Origin: Zeugodacus cucurbitae
Lineage: Eukaryota; Arthropoda; Insecta; Diptera; Tephritidae
Assembly: GCF_028554725.1 (NCBI RefSeq)
Contig: NC_071672.1
Location: 3,111,001-3,175,000, forward strand
Direction of reading: 5' to 3'
Length of the DNA: 64,000 nucleotides
Part shown: in pieces, positions 30,156 through 42,677 of the stretch
How the letters are laid out: every line of letters starts with the position of its first letter
Numbering within the stretch: position 1 is the first letter of the stretch
Notes under the pieces: model-generated
What the model was told of the DNA's origin: nothing
Seen by the model: the letters and a program-made list of their open reading frames with translations, nothing else
Database searches by the model: none
Translations under genes and position numbers: made by a program

Positions 30156-30921
30156 AACCTCAACTCATATGGGACTACCCCCTGAATTTAAGCATATTAA
30201 TGAGGGGAGGAAAAGAAACTAAAAAGGATTTTCTTAGTAGCGGCGAGCGAAAAGAAAATAGTTCAGCACTAAGTCACTTTGTCTATATGGCAAATGTGAG
30301 ATACAGTGTATGGAATATCTTAATATCTAGTATGAGAAATTAACGAGTTAAGTCCTTCTTAAATGAGGCCATTTACCCATAGATGGTGCCAGGCCCGTAT
30401 AACGTTAATGATTATTAGAAAGATATTTCCAAAGAGTTGCTTGATAGTGCAGCACTAAGTGGGTGGTAAACTCCATCTAAAACTAAATATAACCATGAGA
30501 CCGATAGTAAACAAGTACCGTGAGGGAAAGTTGAAAAGAACTCTGAATAGAGAGTTAAATAGTACGTGAAACTGCTTAGAGGTTAAGCCCGATGAACCTG
30601 AATATCCATTATGAAAAATTCATCATTATAACTGTGATATTTATAATATTATAGTAATAGTGTGCATTTTTTTCATATAAGGACATTGTAATCTATTAAC
30701 ATAATAAAATATTTATCAAAAGATCATTGGTGTTAAGTTTATTCAAATTAATTTGCTTTTAGCTTATTAACATAGAATAAATACTGATGATTTGAAAAAG
30801 TGTTGATAGATTTTACATATATAATGCTTAAATTCTTTTGAATTTTACAATAATATTATTATCATTGATTTTAATATTAATTGTATGCATTTATATGATT
30901 AACAATGCGAAAGATTCAGGA

Positions 30922-30955
<34 letters not shown>

Positions 30956-31179
30956 GAGTCTAACATATGTGCAAGTCATTGGGTTATATTAAACCTAATG
31001 GCGAAATTAACTTAACTTTTATATAATGGGATTAATTTTTAGTGAAATATTTCACTATTAATTCAATCCCGGGGCGTTCAATATAGTTATGTATAATGAT
31101 AATTTATTATTATTTATACCTCTAACTGGAGCGTACCTTGAGCATATACGCTGTGACCCGAAAGATGGTGAACTATACT

Positions 31180-31213
<34 letters not shown>

Positions 31214-31258
31214 AGACCGAAACAGTTCTGACGTGCAAATCGATTGTCAGAATTGAGT

Positions 31259-31327
<69 letters not shown>

Positions 31328-31352
31328 TGCATTTAAATATTATGTAAAATAA

Positions 31353-31388
<36 letters not shown>

Positions 31389-31624
31389 ATCGAAACGGCC
31401 TTAACATATTCTCAAACTTTAAATGGGTAAGAACCTCACCTTTCTTGATATGAAGGTTGAGGTTATGATATAATGTGCCCAGTGGGCCACTTTTGGTAAG
31501 CAGAACTGGCGCTGTGGGATGAACCAAACGTATTGTTACGGTGCCCAAATTAACAACTCATGCAGATACCATGAAAGGCGTTGGTTGCTTAAAACAGCAG
31601 GACGGTGGACATGGAAGTCGTAAT

Positions 31625-31662
<38 letters not shown>

Positions 31663-32143
31663 CTAGCCCTTAAAACGGATGGCTCTTAAGTTGTATACCT
31701 ATACATTACCGCTAAAGTACATGATTTATAATACAATTTCGGTTGGATTATAAATTTTGAAACTTTAGTAAGTAGGAGCGTACAATGGTGTGCTTAGAAG
31801 TGTTTGGCGTAAGCCTGCATGGAGCCGCCATTGATACACATCTTGGTGGTAGTAGCAAATAATCGAATGAGACCATAGAGGACAGAAGTGGAGAAGGGTT
31901 TCGTGTGAACAGTGGTTGATCACGAGTTAGTCGGTCCTAAGTTCAAGGCGAAAGCCGAAAATTTTCAAGTTTTAATGAAATTGTTGTGAATATATTATGT
32001 TTTCTTCATAGTAATTAGACACTTGAATAATTTTGAACGAAAGGGAATACGGTTCCAATTCCGTAACCTGTTGAGTATCCGTTTGTTATTAAAAATGGGC
32101 CTTGTGCTCATCCTGGCAACAGGAACGACCATAAAGAAGCCGT

Positions 32144-32176
<33 letters not shown>

Positions 32177-32391
32177 TGTAGTCGTACTACCATGGAAGTC
32201 TTTCGAAGAGAGATATGGTAGATGGACTAGAATAGCATGACATTTACTGTTGTGTCGATATTTTCTCCTCGGACCTTGAAAATTTATGGTGGGGTTACGC
32301 AAACTTCTCAACAGGCCGTACCAATATTCGCAGCTGGTCTCCAAGGTGAAGAGTCTCTGGTCGATAGAATAATGTAGGTAAGGGAAGTCGG
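30156..32391 (+). rRNA. 28S rRNA: 28S rRNA, 5' part (unit 2)
   Basis: Same extent as unit 1, ending at GGGAAGTCGG fused to R1-A. The first bases read AAACCTCAACTC rather than CAACCTCAACTC. Confidence 0.94.
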
Positions 32392-32401
32392 TCGTAGCAG
32401 A

Positions 32402-33410
32402 GTGCCATGTGCTATCAGCCATGTTGCTGCCATGAAGGCAGTGACGGCCGAGTTAAACGCCTTAGTGTTTGGGGCTAAAGACTTTGAGGTCACTACCGCG
32501 AAGGGGCTGATGGATCTTGCCTCGAAGTACGAGGCGCTCCTGATGACGGTAGTAACCGAAAATGCCCATCTTCGCGGTCAGGTTGACGCTCTCAGGGGGG
32601 GTTGTGGGGGATATAATCCCCAACCGAAGAGGTCGGTTGTGGGTTTGGCTCCGGCTGAGTCGGTGCGTGCGTCTCCAGCACCTGTGTTGGAGGCGATTGC
32701 TCCGGCATTGCCGAAGCCTGTGGAGACGTGGTCGGTGGTGTTGCGCAGCAAGGCCCCGACGACTTCCTCTAAGGAAGTCATCAAAAAGGTGGTGAAAGAG
32801 GTGGGACCTTCCCTCGGAGTGCGAGTGCACGAGGTGAAGCCGATTAAGGGTGGTGGGGTGGTTATTCGCACACCCTCTGTCTTAGAGAGGGAAAAGGTGG
32901 CGAATAATGCCAAATTCGGGGAGGTGGGATTGAATGTGACTGTGAACCGGAAGTTGGGTCCGCGGGTTGGGGCTCAGGGGGTTCACACCGAAATCTCCCA
33001 TGATGACTTCATGAAGGAGCTCTTTCGGTTGAATCTCCAGGACATCAGCCCTGAGGCACGAAAGTCAGATGTGCGGATGGTCAGTCGCCCCTGGAAAGTG
33101 GCCGCTGATGGTAGCAGCAACGTTGTCCTTGAGGGTTCGGACAAATCAATGTCCGCCCTCTTGGAAGCGGGAAGGTGCTACATAAAGTGGTTTTCCTTCT
33201 GGGTTCGACCGGATACCCCTGTTGCTGGCTGTGTGTAGGGCCAAATCAGATGTCTGTAGGAGGTGCGGTCAGGGAGGCCACAGAGCTGCCGGTTGCGTCA
33301 ATGCACCCCATTGTCGCAACTGTGCATTTAAGGGTAGGCCAGCTGGGCATCTTATGATGTCCGCTGTCTGCCCGATATACTGTGGCCTTGTTGAGCGCGC
33401 CAGACACTGA
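32402..33410 (+). pseudogene. R1-A ORF1 (Gag-like), broken (unit 2)
   Basis: Same lesions as unit 1: N-terminus deleted, first CCHC knuckle deleted with a stop at 33236-33238, and knuckles two and three in another frame up to 33410. Confidence 0.85.
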
Positions 33411-36312
33411 TATACCCCCCATCAGCTAAATTGTCAGGGATCGTATGCCGTGATGTGTGAGTTGGGGGGTTGTATGCTTGAGGGTGGGTGCGGCATTGCC
33501 TTACTCCAGGAGCCCTACACCACCAATGGTGTGCTTCGGGTTCTTCCGGGAGTTTTCAGGGTCTTTACGGACCTTGGGGGTAATGCCGCAATTGTTGTGA
33601 CTGATCCAAACTACGATTGCGTAATGTTGGATTCGTCGCAACAGGGGGTGTGTGTTTCAGTAGAGGGGGAGTTCGGTATAATGATTGTCGCTAGTTTGTA
33701 TTGCAAAATTAGCGAGCCCCTAGAGCCCTACCTGGGCTACATGGATAAGCTGCTACTACTGGGGAGTAGTAGCCCATTTGTCCTAGGGTTGGATGCGAAT
33801 GCCTCGTCCTCGATGTGGTTTAGTAAGGTATCCAGACATTCGTCTGGATATCAAAGCCACATCCGAGGCGAGGTATTGAGTGAATGGGTGGTGGCTAAGA
33901 GCCTCCACATTTTGAATGAGCCGAGTGAATGGTTTACGTTTGAGGGGCCTAGGGGCATGAGTGATATTGACGTAACGTTAATGAATGAGGCAGCAAGGAG
34001 AGCGTTTGACGTCAGTTGGGAGATTAGGGGAGGGTGGGGATTGAGTGACCATAATTTGATACAAATTGTGGTTTCTCCGCAATCCCCACCCTCGGCGTAC
34101 GTGGGTCCATTGCGGCGATGGCGTACCTCTGGTACTGACTGGAACCAATATGGACAGAATGTAAGAGAAGCGGTATTGGAAATACCGCTTAGTGAGTTTG
34201 AGGAACTGGGGGTGGACGAGCACATTGCTCGGCTGTATGAGTTGGTCTGGTGTGTTAATGATAGGGTTTTCAGGAAATATGATAGTTCTAGGATTAGGAA
34301 AATTAAGTGGTGGACGAATGAGTTAACCTTGAAGAGGAGGACTGTCCGGCGGTTGAGACGAAAGTTTCAGCGTGCTCGGCGGTCCAATTCGGATAGGTTA
34401 TCCCAGATCAGATATGATTTTAGTTGTGCGGTTAGAGAGTATAAGGATATGTTTGTGAGAATAAAAGAAGAGGAATGGAGGAGCTTTGTTGGGGGAATAC
34501 CTGTTCCTCCACTAAAAGATGAGGAGTTGGGATACGCCTTTGGTCTGGTTAGGTCTAAATGGTCCCCAGGTTTTGATGGTTTGAACGGAGAGATGTGCAA
34601 AAGCTTGTGGAAGTTCATTCCGGAATACTTGGAGGCCATTTATAACAAGTGCGTTTGGGAGATATTTTCCACGTGAGTGGAAAAGTGCCAGGGTCGTCCC
34701 TCTCCTGAAGTCCCCTGATAAGATCAGGAGTGATCCTCGTTCTTATCGGGGCATCAGCCTTCTTCCGGTGCTTGGAAAAGTACTGGAGAGGGTTATGGTG
34801 GAACGACTTCAGGAGCTAACGCGGGGTATGTGGTCGGATAGGCAGTATGGGTTCAGGAAAGGACGCAGTGTGGAAGATGCGTGGATGTATGTGCAGAATG
34901 TTGTTAGGGAGAATGTCAACAAGTATGTCCTAGGCATATCTGTTGACTTCTAGGGGGCATTCGATTATCAGATCTGGGATCGAGTGATAGAACGGTTAGA
35001 GGAACTTGGCTGTCCGGAAATTTGTCTCTGGCGAAGCTACTTTTCGGACAGAAAAACCTCTATCGTTGGAATGAATGGAAGTGTGGAGATTGGAGTGGCT
35101 CGTGGCTGTCCACAGGGATCCATCTGTGGTCCATATATATGGAACCTCATGATGGACTCTCTGCTTGGGCAGCTCCAACCACTCTGTAAGTGTTGTGCGT
35201 ATGCGGACGACCTTCTTCTCTTTGTTGAAGATCGTTCAAGGCGTGAGTTGGATCGGGTGGGAGGACAATTTTTAGAAATTGTCCACAACTGGGGGATAAG
35301 TGTGGGTGTAGACATCACGATGGACAAAACGGTGACAATGCTTTTAAAAGGCAGACTGTCACCGGGGCGTCCACCGGTTGTCCGAGTGAATGGGGTCGGC
35401 ATCAGGTATGTGACGCAAGTCAAGTACCTGGGGTTGACCATGAGTGAAAGAATGTGTTTTACTCCACACTTGGTGAGTGTGAAGGTGCGACTGCAGGCGG
35501 TCGTAGGTAAGGTTATGCGCGTTTTACGGAGTGATTGGGCCTCGGACGTCGTGCTGTTCGCACCATATACCGCGGCTTTGTTTGTGGCCTGTGCCACTTA
35601 TGGAGCTGCTGTATGGTGGCGAACTGCCACGACGGTCTTCAGTCGCCGAAGGCTCCTCTCCGTCCAGCGTTGCATGATGCTCGCCTGTCTGCCTGTATGT
35701 CGCACCGTTTCTACGGATGCGTTGCAGGTGTTACTAGGTGCGCCCCCTCTTGACCTGGTTGTCATACAGCGTGCTGTATCATTCAGATTAAGAAGGGGTC
35801 TGAGTGTGTCATTGCTGCGGAATGAATTTATTTCCGATGATGATGTGGAGAGGGAGGGATATCTAGGGAGAAAGAGGCTTCTAGATGATAGGGTCAGGTG
35901 TAGGTGGCAAGACCGTTGGGACAGTAGTCTCAATGGTCGGGTGACTTATGAGTACATCCGGGACGTTAGGTATGTAGAAGGAAACCCAGACTTCAGATTT
36001 TGTCTAAGTCTGGGTTTCCTGCTTACGGGGCATGGGCCTCTTAATGCATTCTTGCATAAGAGGCACCTTGCAGATAGTCCAGAGTGTATGTGTGGGGCGT
36101 GTGTTGAGGATTGGGTGCATGTTATAGCGGAATGCCCGATGTACTCAGACATTAGGGACCTTGGGGGTATGGGGATTAGTTGGACTGATGGACGGTTAGA
36201 TGTTAGTGGTGTGATCTCCACTAGTCGGAATGCCGAACAGTTAGGGTCGTTTGAAAGATTTGCGCGCGTGTTGTTCAGGCGGCGAAGACAATTGGCTGAA
36301 GACCGGGGTTAG
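33411..36312 (+). pseudogene. R1-A ORF2, broken (unit 2)
   Basis: A 408-codon stretch (33450-34676) is open through the endonuclease (LLQEPY, GLDANASSSMW, SDHNLI) and into the RT, because the unit 1 frameshift near 11186 is absent here (GGCCTAGGGGCATG). The shared one-base deletion near 34660 then ends the frame. A further stop not found in unit 1 replaces Lys in the VDFKGAFD motif (TAG at 34951-34953). The rest is open at 34984-36312 with CAYADDLLLF and the C-terminal zinc-binding segment. The ORF2 start is lost, as in unit 1. Confidence 0.87.
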
Positions 36313-36756
36313 CTTCTGGTATGAAAGGTGTATGAATTGGATGAGAGAATGGGATTCAATCCCTGGTCACCAGTCCAGAGCTGTATGGAAGCTCAACTGG
36401 TAGTAGTTTCGGCAGGAGCCCTTGGAGTTCGCTCCAACCTGCTCATGCGGACTGGCCCCTCGGGGAGTATCGTGGTGGTTGTGGTTCAATACCCAAATGC
36501 GGGGAGAGTGACTTTGGTCACTCAATGTGGAGTTGCATTGCAACCGGGTGCCGGACCCAAAGTACGGCAGAGGTTTTAGATAGGCCTCGAACCCCACCAA
36601 GGTGGTTAGTGTGTCCATTCCACACGCCAATTGGTACCGAAAAATGCGTAGCATTTTCGGGGCGCTGATCATCGCATTGATTTGATCCGCTGTGCTTTTG
36701 AGCACCGTGGAGTAAGGCCGTCGTCAGCAGGTACCCACGTTAATCCCACCGGACGG

Positions 36757-36771
36757 TGTCCCTATCTACTG

Positions 36772-36807
<36 letters not shown>

Positions 36808-36811
36808 TAAT

Positions 36812-36850
<39 letters not shown>

Positions 36851-37364
36851 TGACAGTGTAAGGAGACATAAGAGGTGTAGCATAAGTGGGAGATATATAA
36901 TTTCGGTTATGTATCAACAATGAAATACCACTACTCTTATTGTTTCCTTACTTACTTGATTAAGTGGAACGTGTATCATTGCTTAGCCATTATATGGGTA
37001 TATTTATATATCTTATGGTATTGGGTTTTGATGCAAGCTTCTTGATCAAAGTACCACGAGTTTGTTATATAATTGTAAACATATTTTCATGAAATGATAG
37101 CATTTCGGTGTTATTGTTATAATTAAAATTTGGTATAACTCCAACACTCAGGTATGATCCAATTCAAGGACATTGCCAGGTGGAGAGTTTGACTGGGGCG
37201 GTACATCTCTCAAATAATAACGGAGGTGTCTCAAGGCCAGCTCAGTGCGGACAGAAACAACACATAGAGCAAAAGGGCAAATGCTGACTTGATCTCGGTG
37301 TTCAGTACACACAGAGACAGCAAAAGCTCGGCCTATCGATCCTTTTGGTTTAAAGAGTTTTTAA

Positions 37365-37409
<45 letters not shown>

Positions 37410-37432
37410 GGCCAAGAGTTCATAGCGACGTC

Positions 37433-37469
<37 letters not shown>

Positions 37470-37517
37470 TTGAAGCAAAATTCACCAAGCGTTGGATTGT
37501 TCACCCATTCAAGGGAA
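36757..37517 (+). rRNA. 28S rRNA: 28S rRNA, middle part (unit 2)
   Basis: As in unit 1, from the R1 target to the 11-bp Jockey target duplication. Confidence 0.94.
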
Positions 37518-38513
37518 TCTCGAAATGCATAAAACCTTGAAGTCTTATTTAAAAAATAGAAAGTTCACTGTCAAAGTAGGAGACTTCATATCTGAAGAAC
37601 GACCAATAAGAGCTGGTGTACCTCAGGGCAGTGTTTTAGGGCCAACTCTATACATAATATATACAGCAGACCTTCCAACAGCTAGTAATATTTTGACATC
37701 AACTTTTGCGGATGACACAGCTTTAGTGAGCCGAAACAAATGCCCAATTATAGCATCAAAAGTTTTAGGAGCGCATTTGATTTTTGTCGAAGAATGGCTA
37801 GCAAACTGGCGTATAAATGTAAACGAACAGAAGTGCAAGCATGTTACATTTTCTCTAAGACCAAAAACGTGTCCGGCAGTTAAAATGAACAATATTTTAG
37901 TACCCCAAGCGACTGAAGTAACATATCTTGGTATTCACTTGGATAGAAGGCTCACGTGGAGAAAACACATATCGAGCAAAATAACCTGCATGAAGATAAG
38001 AGCAGCACATTTAAATTGGCTTTTAAATAAAAATTCAAAACTTAGCCTAGACAACAAAGTTCTATTATACAACGCGGTCATAAAGCCGATTTGGATGTAC
38101 GGCATCCAACTGTGGGGTACGACCTGTGCAACCAATATCGATATAATTCAGAGATTCCAATCAAAAATGCTTAGAACAATCACGTGCTCACCATGGTATA
38201 TGCGTAATGAAAATATCCATAAAGATCTTGGTATTCTCATGGTAAAGAAAGAAGTAGAGAACAGCAGAAATAAATATTTGTCCAAACTCCGCGATCACCC
38301 AAACCCATTGGCTAATGCTTTATTACATTCTTGTAATCAATCACGTCTAAAAAGAAGAGATATGCCAGCACACTGAGGAGCAACGTTTCACCAAAACAAC
38401 TCAATCAATTGGTTGAGCTTGTCTAGTTTTAATTAGAATTAAAATTTTATAACTTATTGTTAGGCTCCAAAGAGCAGATTCAATAAATAAAGAATTATAT
38501 GAAAAAAAAAAAA
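37518..38513 (+). mobile_element. Jockey-type retrotransposon, 5'-truncated (unit 2)
   Basis: Same insertion as in unit 1, with the same 5' truncation point and the same ATTCAAGGGAA duplication (37507-37517 and 38514-38524). The poly(A) tail is two bases shorter. Confidence 0.92.
37525..38376 (+). CDS. Jockey-like reverse transcriptase, C-terminal fragment (unit 2)
   Basis: 284 codons, open, with the same protein sequence as in unit 1. It includes GVPQGSVLGP and TFADDTALVS and lacks the endonuclease and the RT N-terminus. Confidence 0.85.
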   Translation: MHKTLKSYLKNRKFTVKVGDFISEERPIRAGVPQGSVLGPTLYIIYTADLPTASNILTSTFADDTALVSRNKCPIIASKVLGAHLIFVEEWLANWRINVNEQKCKHVTFSLRPKTCPAVKMNNILVPQATEVTYLGIHLDRRLTWRKHISSKITCMKIRAAHLNWLLNKNSKLSLDNKVLLYNAVIKPIWMYGIQLWGTTCATNIDIIQRFQSKMLRTITCSPWYMRNENIHKDLGILMVKKEVENSRNKYLSKLRDHPNPLANALLHSCNQSRLKRRDMPAH

Positions 38514-38514
38514 A

Positions 38515-38572
<58 letters not shown>

Positions 38573-39028
38573 AATGACAATTGTTATTGCGACAGCATTC
38601 CTGCGTAGTACGAGAGGAACCGCAGGTACGGACCAATGGTACAATACTTGTTCGAGCGAACAGTGGTATGATGCTACGTTCGTTGGATTATGCCTGAACG
38701 CCTCCAAGGTCGTATCCGTGCTGGACTGCAATGATAAATATGGGGCAATTGCATTGTATGGCTTCTCTAAACCATTTAAAGTTTATAAATTTTATTTATA
38801 AACGACAATGGATATATGTGATGCCAATGTTATTTGTAACATAGCAAATGCGGGAGGATTAAATATCACCTGTATGACGCGCTAGTTACTTATTAAAACA
38901 TTATTTAATACAATGTCAATGCCTAGAATCAATTGTAAACGACTTTGGTAACGGGCAAGGTGTTGTAAGTGGTAGAGCAGCTGCCATACTGCGATCCACT
39001 GAAGCTTATCCTTTGCTTGATGATTCGA
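38514..39028 (+). rRNA. 28S rRNA: 28S rRNA, 3' part (unit 2)
   Basis: From the second target-duplication copy to CTTGATGATTCGA, including the sarcin-ricin loop. Confidence 0.94.
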
Positions 39029-39970
39029 TCAAACTGTTTATAAATTATTTATATGTATATATATATGTGTGTGTTGTAATATACATACCGTATATAGTTA
39101 TATTATAAATAATTTATATATATGTATATATATGTATTTTTTTTAATGTATATATATATAATATAGAAGAAAAATCTAAGTTTAACATTATTAATTAAGT
39201 TTAATAGTAATAATTTAGATTAAGTATTTTATATTATTATGTATTGAAAAAAATAAAAAATATATAATATATGTAATATATAAATATTTATGTTATATTA
39301 ACATACTTGTTATATATTTTTAACAGTTTTTTAAGAATCTTCATAAATTAATTGAATATAAGAAAACATTTTTTTTTTGAACGCGAAGTACTTTATTTTC
39401 TCAATATTCATTGAGAACATAAGGTAGTGTTATAGATTGTTATCAAACGACTATTACAATATACTGAAAAACAATTGAAATATACAAAAATTAATATATA
39501 ATGGTATATTGTATAGTTGTTAGAGAGAATCTTAACATAAAGATACAGATTTTTGAACGCAAAGTACTTTATTTCTCAATATTCATTGAGAACATAAGGT
39601 AGTGTTATAGATTGTTATCAAACGACTATTACAATATACTGAAAAACAATTGAAATATACAAAAATTAATATAATGGTATATTGTATAATATAAAAACTA
39701 TGTTTGGTTAAACGGCGGAAATAAAAATGATTATATTTACGTAGCCAAATGCATCGTCATCGTATTAGTGACGCGCATGAAGGAATTAAGGAGATTCCTA
39801 CTGTCCCTCTAATTAAAGAGCCGAAACCACATATATTTGCATATAAAAAAAAACTAAGTTTGGTTAAACGGCGGACATAAAAATGAATATATTTACGTAG
39901 CCAAATGCATCGTCATTGTATTAGTGACGCGCATGAAGGAATTAAGGAGATTCCTACTGTCCCTCTAATT
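39029..39970 (+). other. Intergenic spacer, first part (unit 2)
   Basis: As in unit 1: (TA)n-rich DNA, the 176-bp tandem pair (from 39379 and 39555), then two degenerate 28S fragments (39706-39831 and 39862-39970) ending at the R1-B insertion. A short stretch present at about 16550-16567 of unit 1 is missing here. Confidence 0.8.
39706..39970 (+). repeat. Degenerate 28S fragments with R1 target, tandem in IGS (unit 2)
   Basis: The same two copies as at 16950-17215. The second ends in TGTCCCTCTAATT, followed directly by R1-B. Confidence 0.85.
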
Positions 39971-39985
39971 GGCCAGTTGTTTGTA

Positions 39986-40929
39986 ACGGGTGATTTTTTT
40001 GAGGTTAGGATTTTCATGCATTAGTATTTGACAGATCACGTGGGATTTCAGACATGGTGTCAAAGAGAAAGATGCTCAGTATGCTTTGACATTTCATCAT
40101 GAATAGACATACTAACGAGCAACGCTTGCAAATCATTGAATTTTATTACCAAAATCAGTGTTCGGTTCGAAATGTGAAATCCGCTTTTTTATCGACAAAT
40201 TTTGTTCAGCGATGAGGCTCATTTCTGGTTGAATGGCTACGTAAATAAGCAAAATTGCCGCATTTGGGGTGAAGAGCAACCAGAAGCCGTTCAAGAACTG
40301 CCCATGCATCCCGAAAAATGCACTGTTTGGTGTGGTTTGTACGCTGGTGGAATCATTGGACCGTATTTTTTCAAAGATGCTGTTGGACGCAACGTTACGG
40401 TGAATGGCGATCGCTATCGTTCGATGCTAACAAACTTTTTGTTGCCAAAAATGGAAGAACTGAACTTGGTTGACATGTGGTTTCAACAAGATGGCGCTAC
40501 ATGCCACACAGCTCGCGATTCTATGGCCATTTTGAGGGAAAACTTCGGAGAACAATTCATCTCAAGAAATGGACCCGTAAGTTGGCCACCAAGATCATGC
40601 GATTTAACGCCTTTAGACTATTTTTTGTGGGGCTACGTCAAGTCTAAAGTCTACAGAAATAAGCCAGCAACTATTCCAGCTTTGGAAGACAACATTTCCG
40701 AAGAAATTCGGGCTATTCCGGCCGAAATGCTCGAAAAAGTTGCCCAAAATTGGACTTTCCGAATGGACCACCTAAGACGCAGCCGCGGTCAACATTTAAA
40801 TGAAATTATCTTCAAAAAGTAAATGTCATGAACCAATCTAACGTTTCAAATAAAGAACCGATGAGATTTTGCAAATTTTATGCGTTTTTTTTTTTAAAAA
40901 AGTTATCAAGCTCTTAAAAAATCACCCTT
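39986..40929 (+). mobile_element. Mariner/Tc1-type element, internally deleted
   Basis: 944 bp with inverted termini (5' ACGGGTGATTTTTTTGAG; the 3' end is the complement of AAGGGTGATTTTTTAAGAGC) flanked by TA (39984-39985 and 40930-40931). The undisturbed sequence TTGTTTGTAGAACCTCG in unit 1 (17223-17239) is the empty site, which proves insertion at TA with TA duplication. It occurs only in unit 2, so it came after the unit duplication, or was lost from unit 1. Confidence 0.95.
40099..40822 (+). pseudogene. Mariner-like transposase, internally deleted
   Basis: An N-terminal start (MNRHTNEQRLQIIEFYYQ) runs for about 38 codons and meets a stop. From about 40202 another frame of 206 codons holds the C-terminal catalytic part. 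The Asp triad is in FSDEAHFW, FQQDGATCH and CDLTPLDYF, with 36 residues between the second and third Asp. The ending is HLNEIIFKK. The region between (most of the helix-turn-helix DNA-binding part) is deleted, so the element needs transposase from elsewhere. The DDxD spacing resembles maT-like rather than classical 34-residue mariners; I leave the subfamily open. Confidence 0.88.
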
Positions 40930-41291
40930 TAGAACCTCGAAGTGAACGGACGTGTTTGCGCATCATTGCGAGTTTTTAAAAGCGATTTTTAAAGTGTTTT
41001 TCAGTATTTCTGAAAGTGAAAAAATTTTTCGGTTTTTCCGGTCTGTCTGGTAGCCTGTTGTGAAAATAGACACAGTGAGCAGGTACGTGAGGGATTATAC
41101 ACATCGTGTGTATTCCCAAAAGTGTGTGAGGATAGCGGCTTAGGCCATTAACTTGTGTGTGGATTAGTAAACAAAGTGTGGGATTTCCCAGCAGTGCGGG
41201 TGTAGCGGCATCTGCCATTAACAAACCCTTGTGCAGTGCAGGTAGTGGAAGTGCGGTTGTCTGTATTGTGCGTGAGTGTTGTGTAGGAGAA

Positions 41292-42677
41292 ATGCCTCCA
41301 CTACGGAGGAGAGGGGCAAAAGCCCCAGCGGAGAGCGAAGACTCCGGGCCTTCAATGGTCCAGGTGGAGTCATCGACCGATGAGGACGGAGTGGGGCAAC
41401 CCTTACGGCCCCCACCCAAGAGGAAGGCGCGATTGGGTTCGCCACCACAGGCGAACTCGGGAGAGAGCGGGACGGATGGAGCACTCCAGAAGCTGTTTAC
41501 GGTTGCAACCAAAGCAGCCGTAGACCAGAAGATGGCGGCGAAGAACGTAGCCAGTGGAAGCAGGCAAGGTTGCCCAAACAGCAAGGTAGGGGGCAACAAG
41601 GGGGGTAAAGGGGGTGCTATTGGGGGTGGGGGCCATGTTACGGCGATGAAAGCCGTAACAGCCCAGTTGAACGAGGTTGTGTTCGGGGCGAAAAGCCTCG
41701 AAGTCACAACGATGAAGGAACTCGTAGGGGTCGCTTCTAAATATGAGGAGATTCTTATGAGTGTCCTGACGGAAAATGCTCATCTTCGTGGGCAAATTGA
41801 GGGATTGAAGGGGGGTTGTGGGACATCTTCCGTCCCTCGGAGCACAGCAGGGGCGGCTGCTGCTGCTCCCTCGGCGCCTGCCCCTCCGGCACCCGTGCTG
41901 GAGGCAATTGCGCCGACGATTCGAAGACCAGTAGAAACCTGGTCGGTTGTGGTGAGGAGCAAGGCTCCTGTGACTTCCTCTAAGGAAGTCATAAATAAAG
42001 TTGTTAAGGAGGTGGGGCCTTCACTGGGTGTTCGTGTCCATGATGTGAAGTCAATCAAGGGGGGTGGCGTAGTGATACGCACTCCCTCTGTTGCTGAGAG
42101 GAGAAAGTGGCGAGCAACGCCAAATTCGGTGAGGTAGGGTTGGACGTTAGCGTCAATAAAAAGTTGGGGCCCAGGGTCGTTGTACAGGGTGTACATACGG
42201 AGATATCCCATGAAGAATTCATGGAGGAGCTGTTTCGGCTGAACCTTCGGGAGTTCAGCCCCGAGTCCAAAAAGACGGACGTGAGGATGGTCAGTCGTCC
42301 CTGGAAGGTGGCGACTGATGGCAGGACAAATGTTGTCCTAGAGGGTACGGACAAACTAATGGTCACCCTCCTGGATGCGGGTAGGTGCTACGTCAAGTGG
42401 TTCTCCTTCCGTGTCCGTGCGGATAGTCCCGTGACCGGCTGCTTCCGGTGCATGGGTTTTGATCACCGAGTGGCAGAATGCAGGGCCAAGGCCGACGTCT
42501 GTCGGAGGTGTGGTCAGGAGGGCCACAGGGCTGCCAGTTGCGTCAATGCTCCTCATTGTCAATGCTCCTCATTGTCGCAACTGTGCGTTCAAAGGAAGGC
42601 CAGCTGGACATCTCATGATGTCGGCTGCCTGTCCGATTTACTGTGGGGTTGTCGGACGTGCTCTCGCCAGACATTAA
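41292..42677 (+). pseudogene. R1-B ORF1 (Gag-like), frameshifted (unit 2)
   Basis: Same lesions as unit 1: a one-base deletion near 42101 and a 16-nt tandem duplication (42544-42559 and 42560-42575) in the third zinc knuckle. The parental stop TAA (42675-42677) overlaps the ORF2 ATG (42677). Confidence 0.85.

Larger units (their letters stand above)
32392..36756 (+). mobile_element. R1 retrotransposon, lineage R1-A, 5'-deleted, in 28S (unit 2)
   Basis: The same insertion as in unit 1, with identical 5' microhomology junction and 3' junction to TGTCCCTATCTACT at 36757. It differs by scattered substitutions and two indel or nonsense differences in ORF2. Confidence 0.9.
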
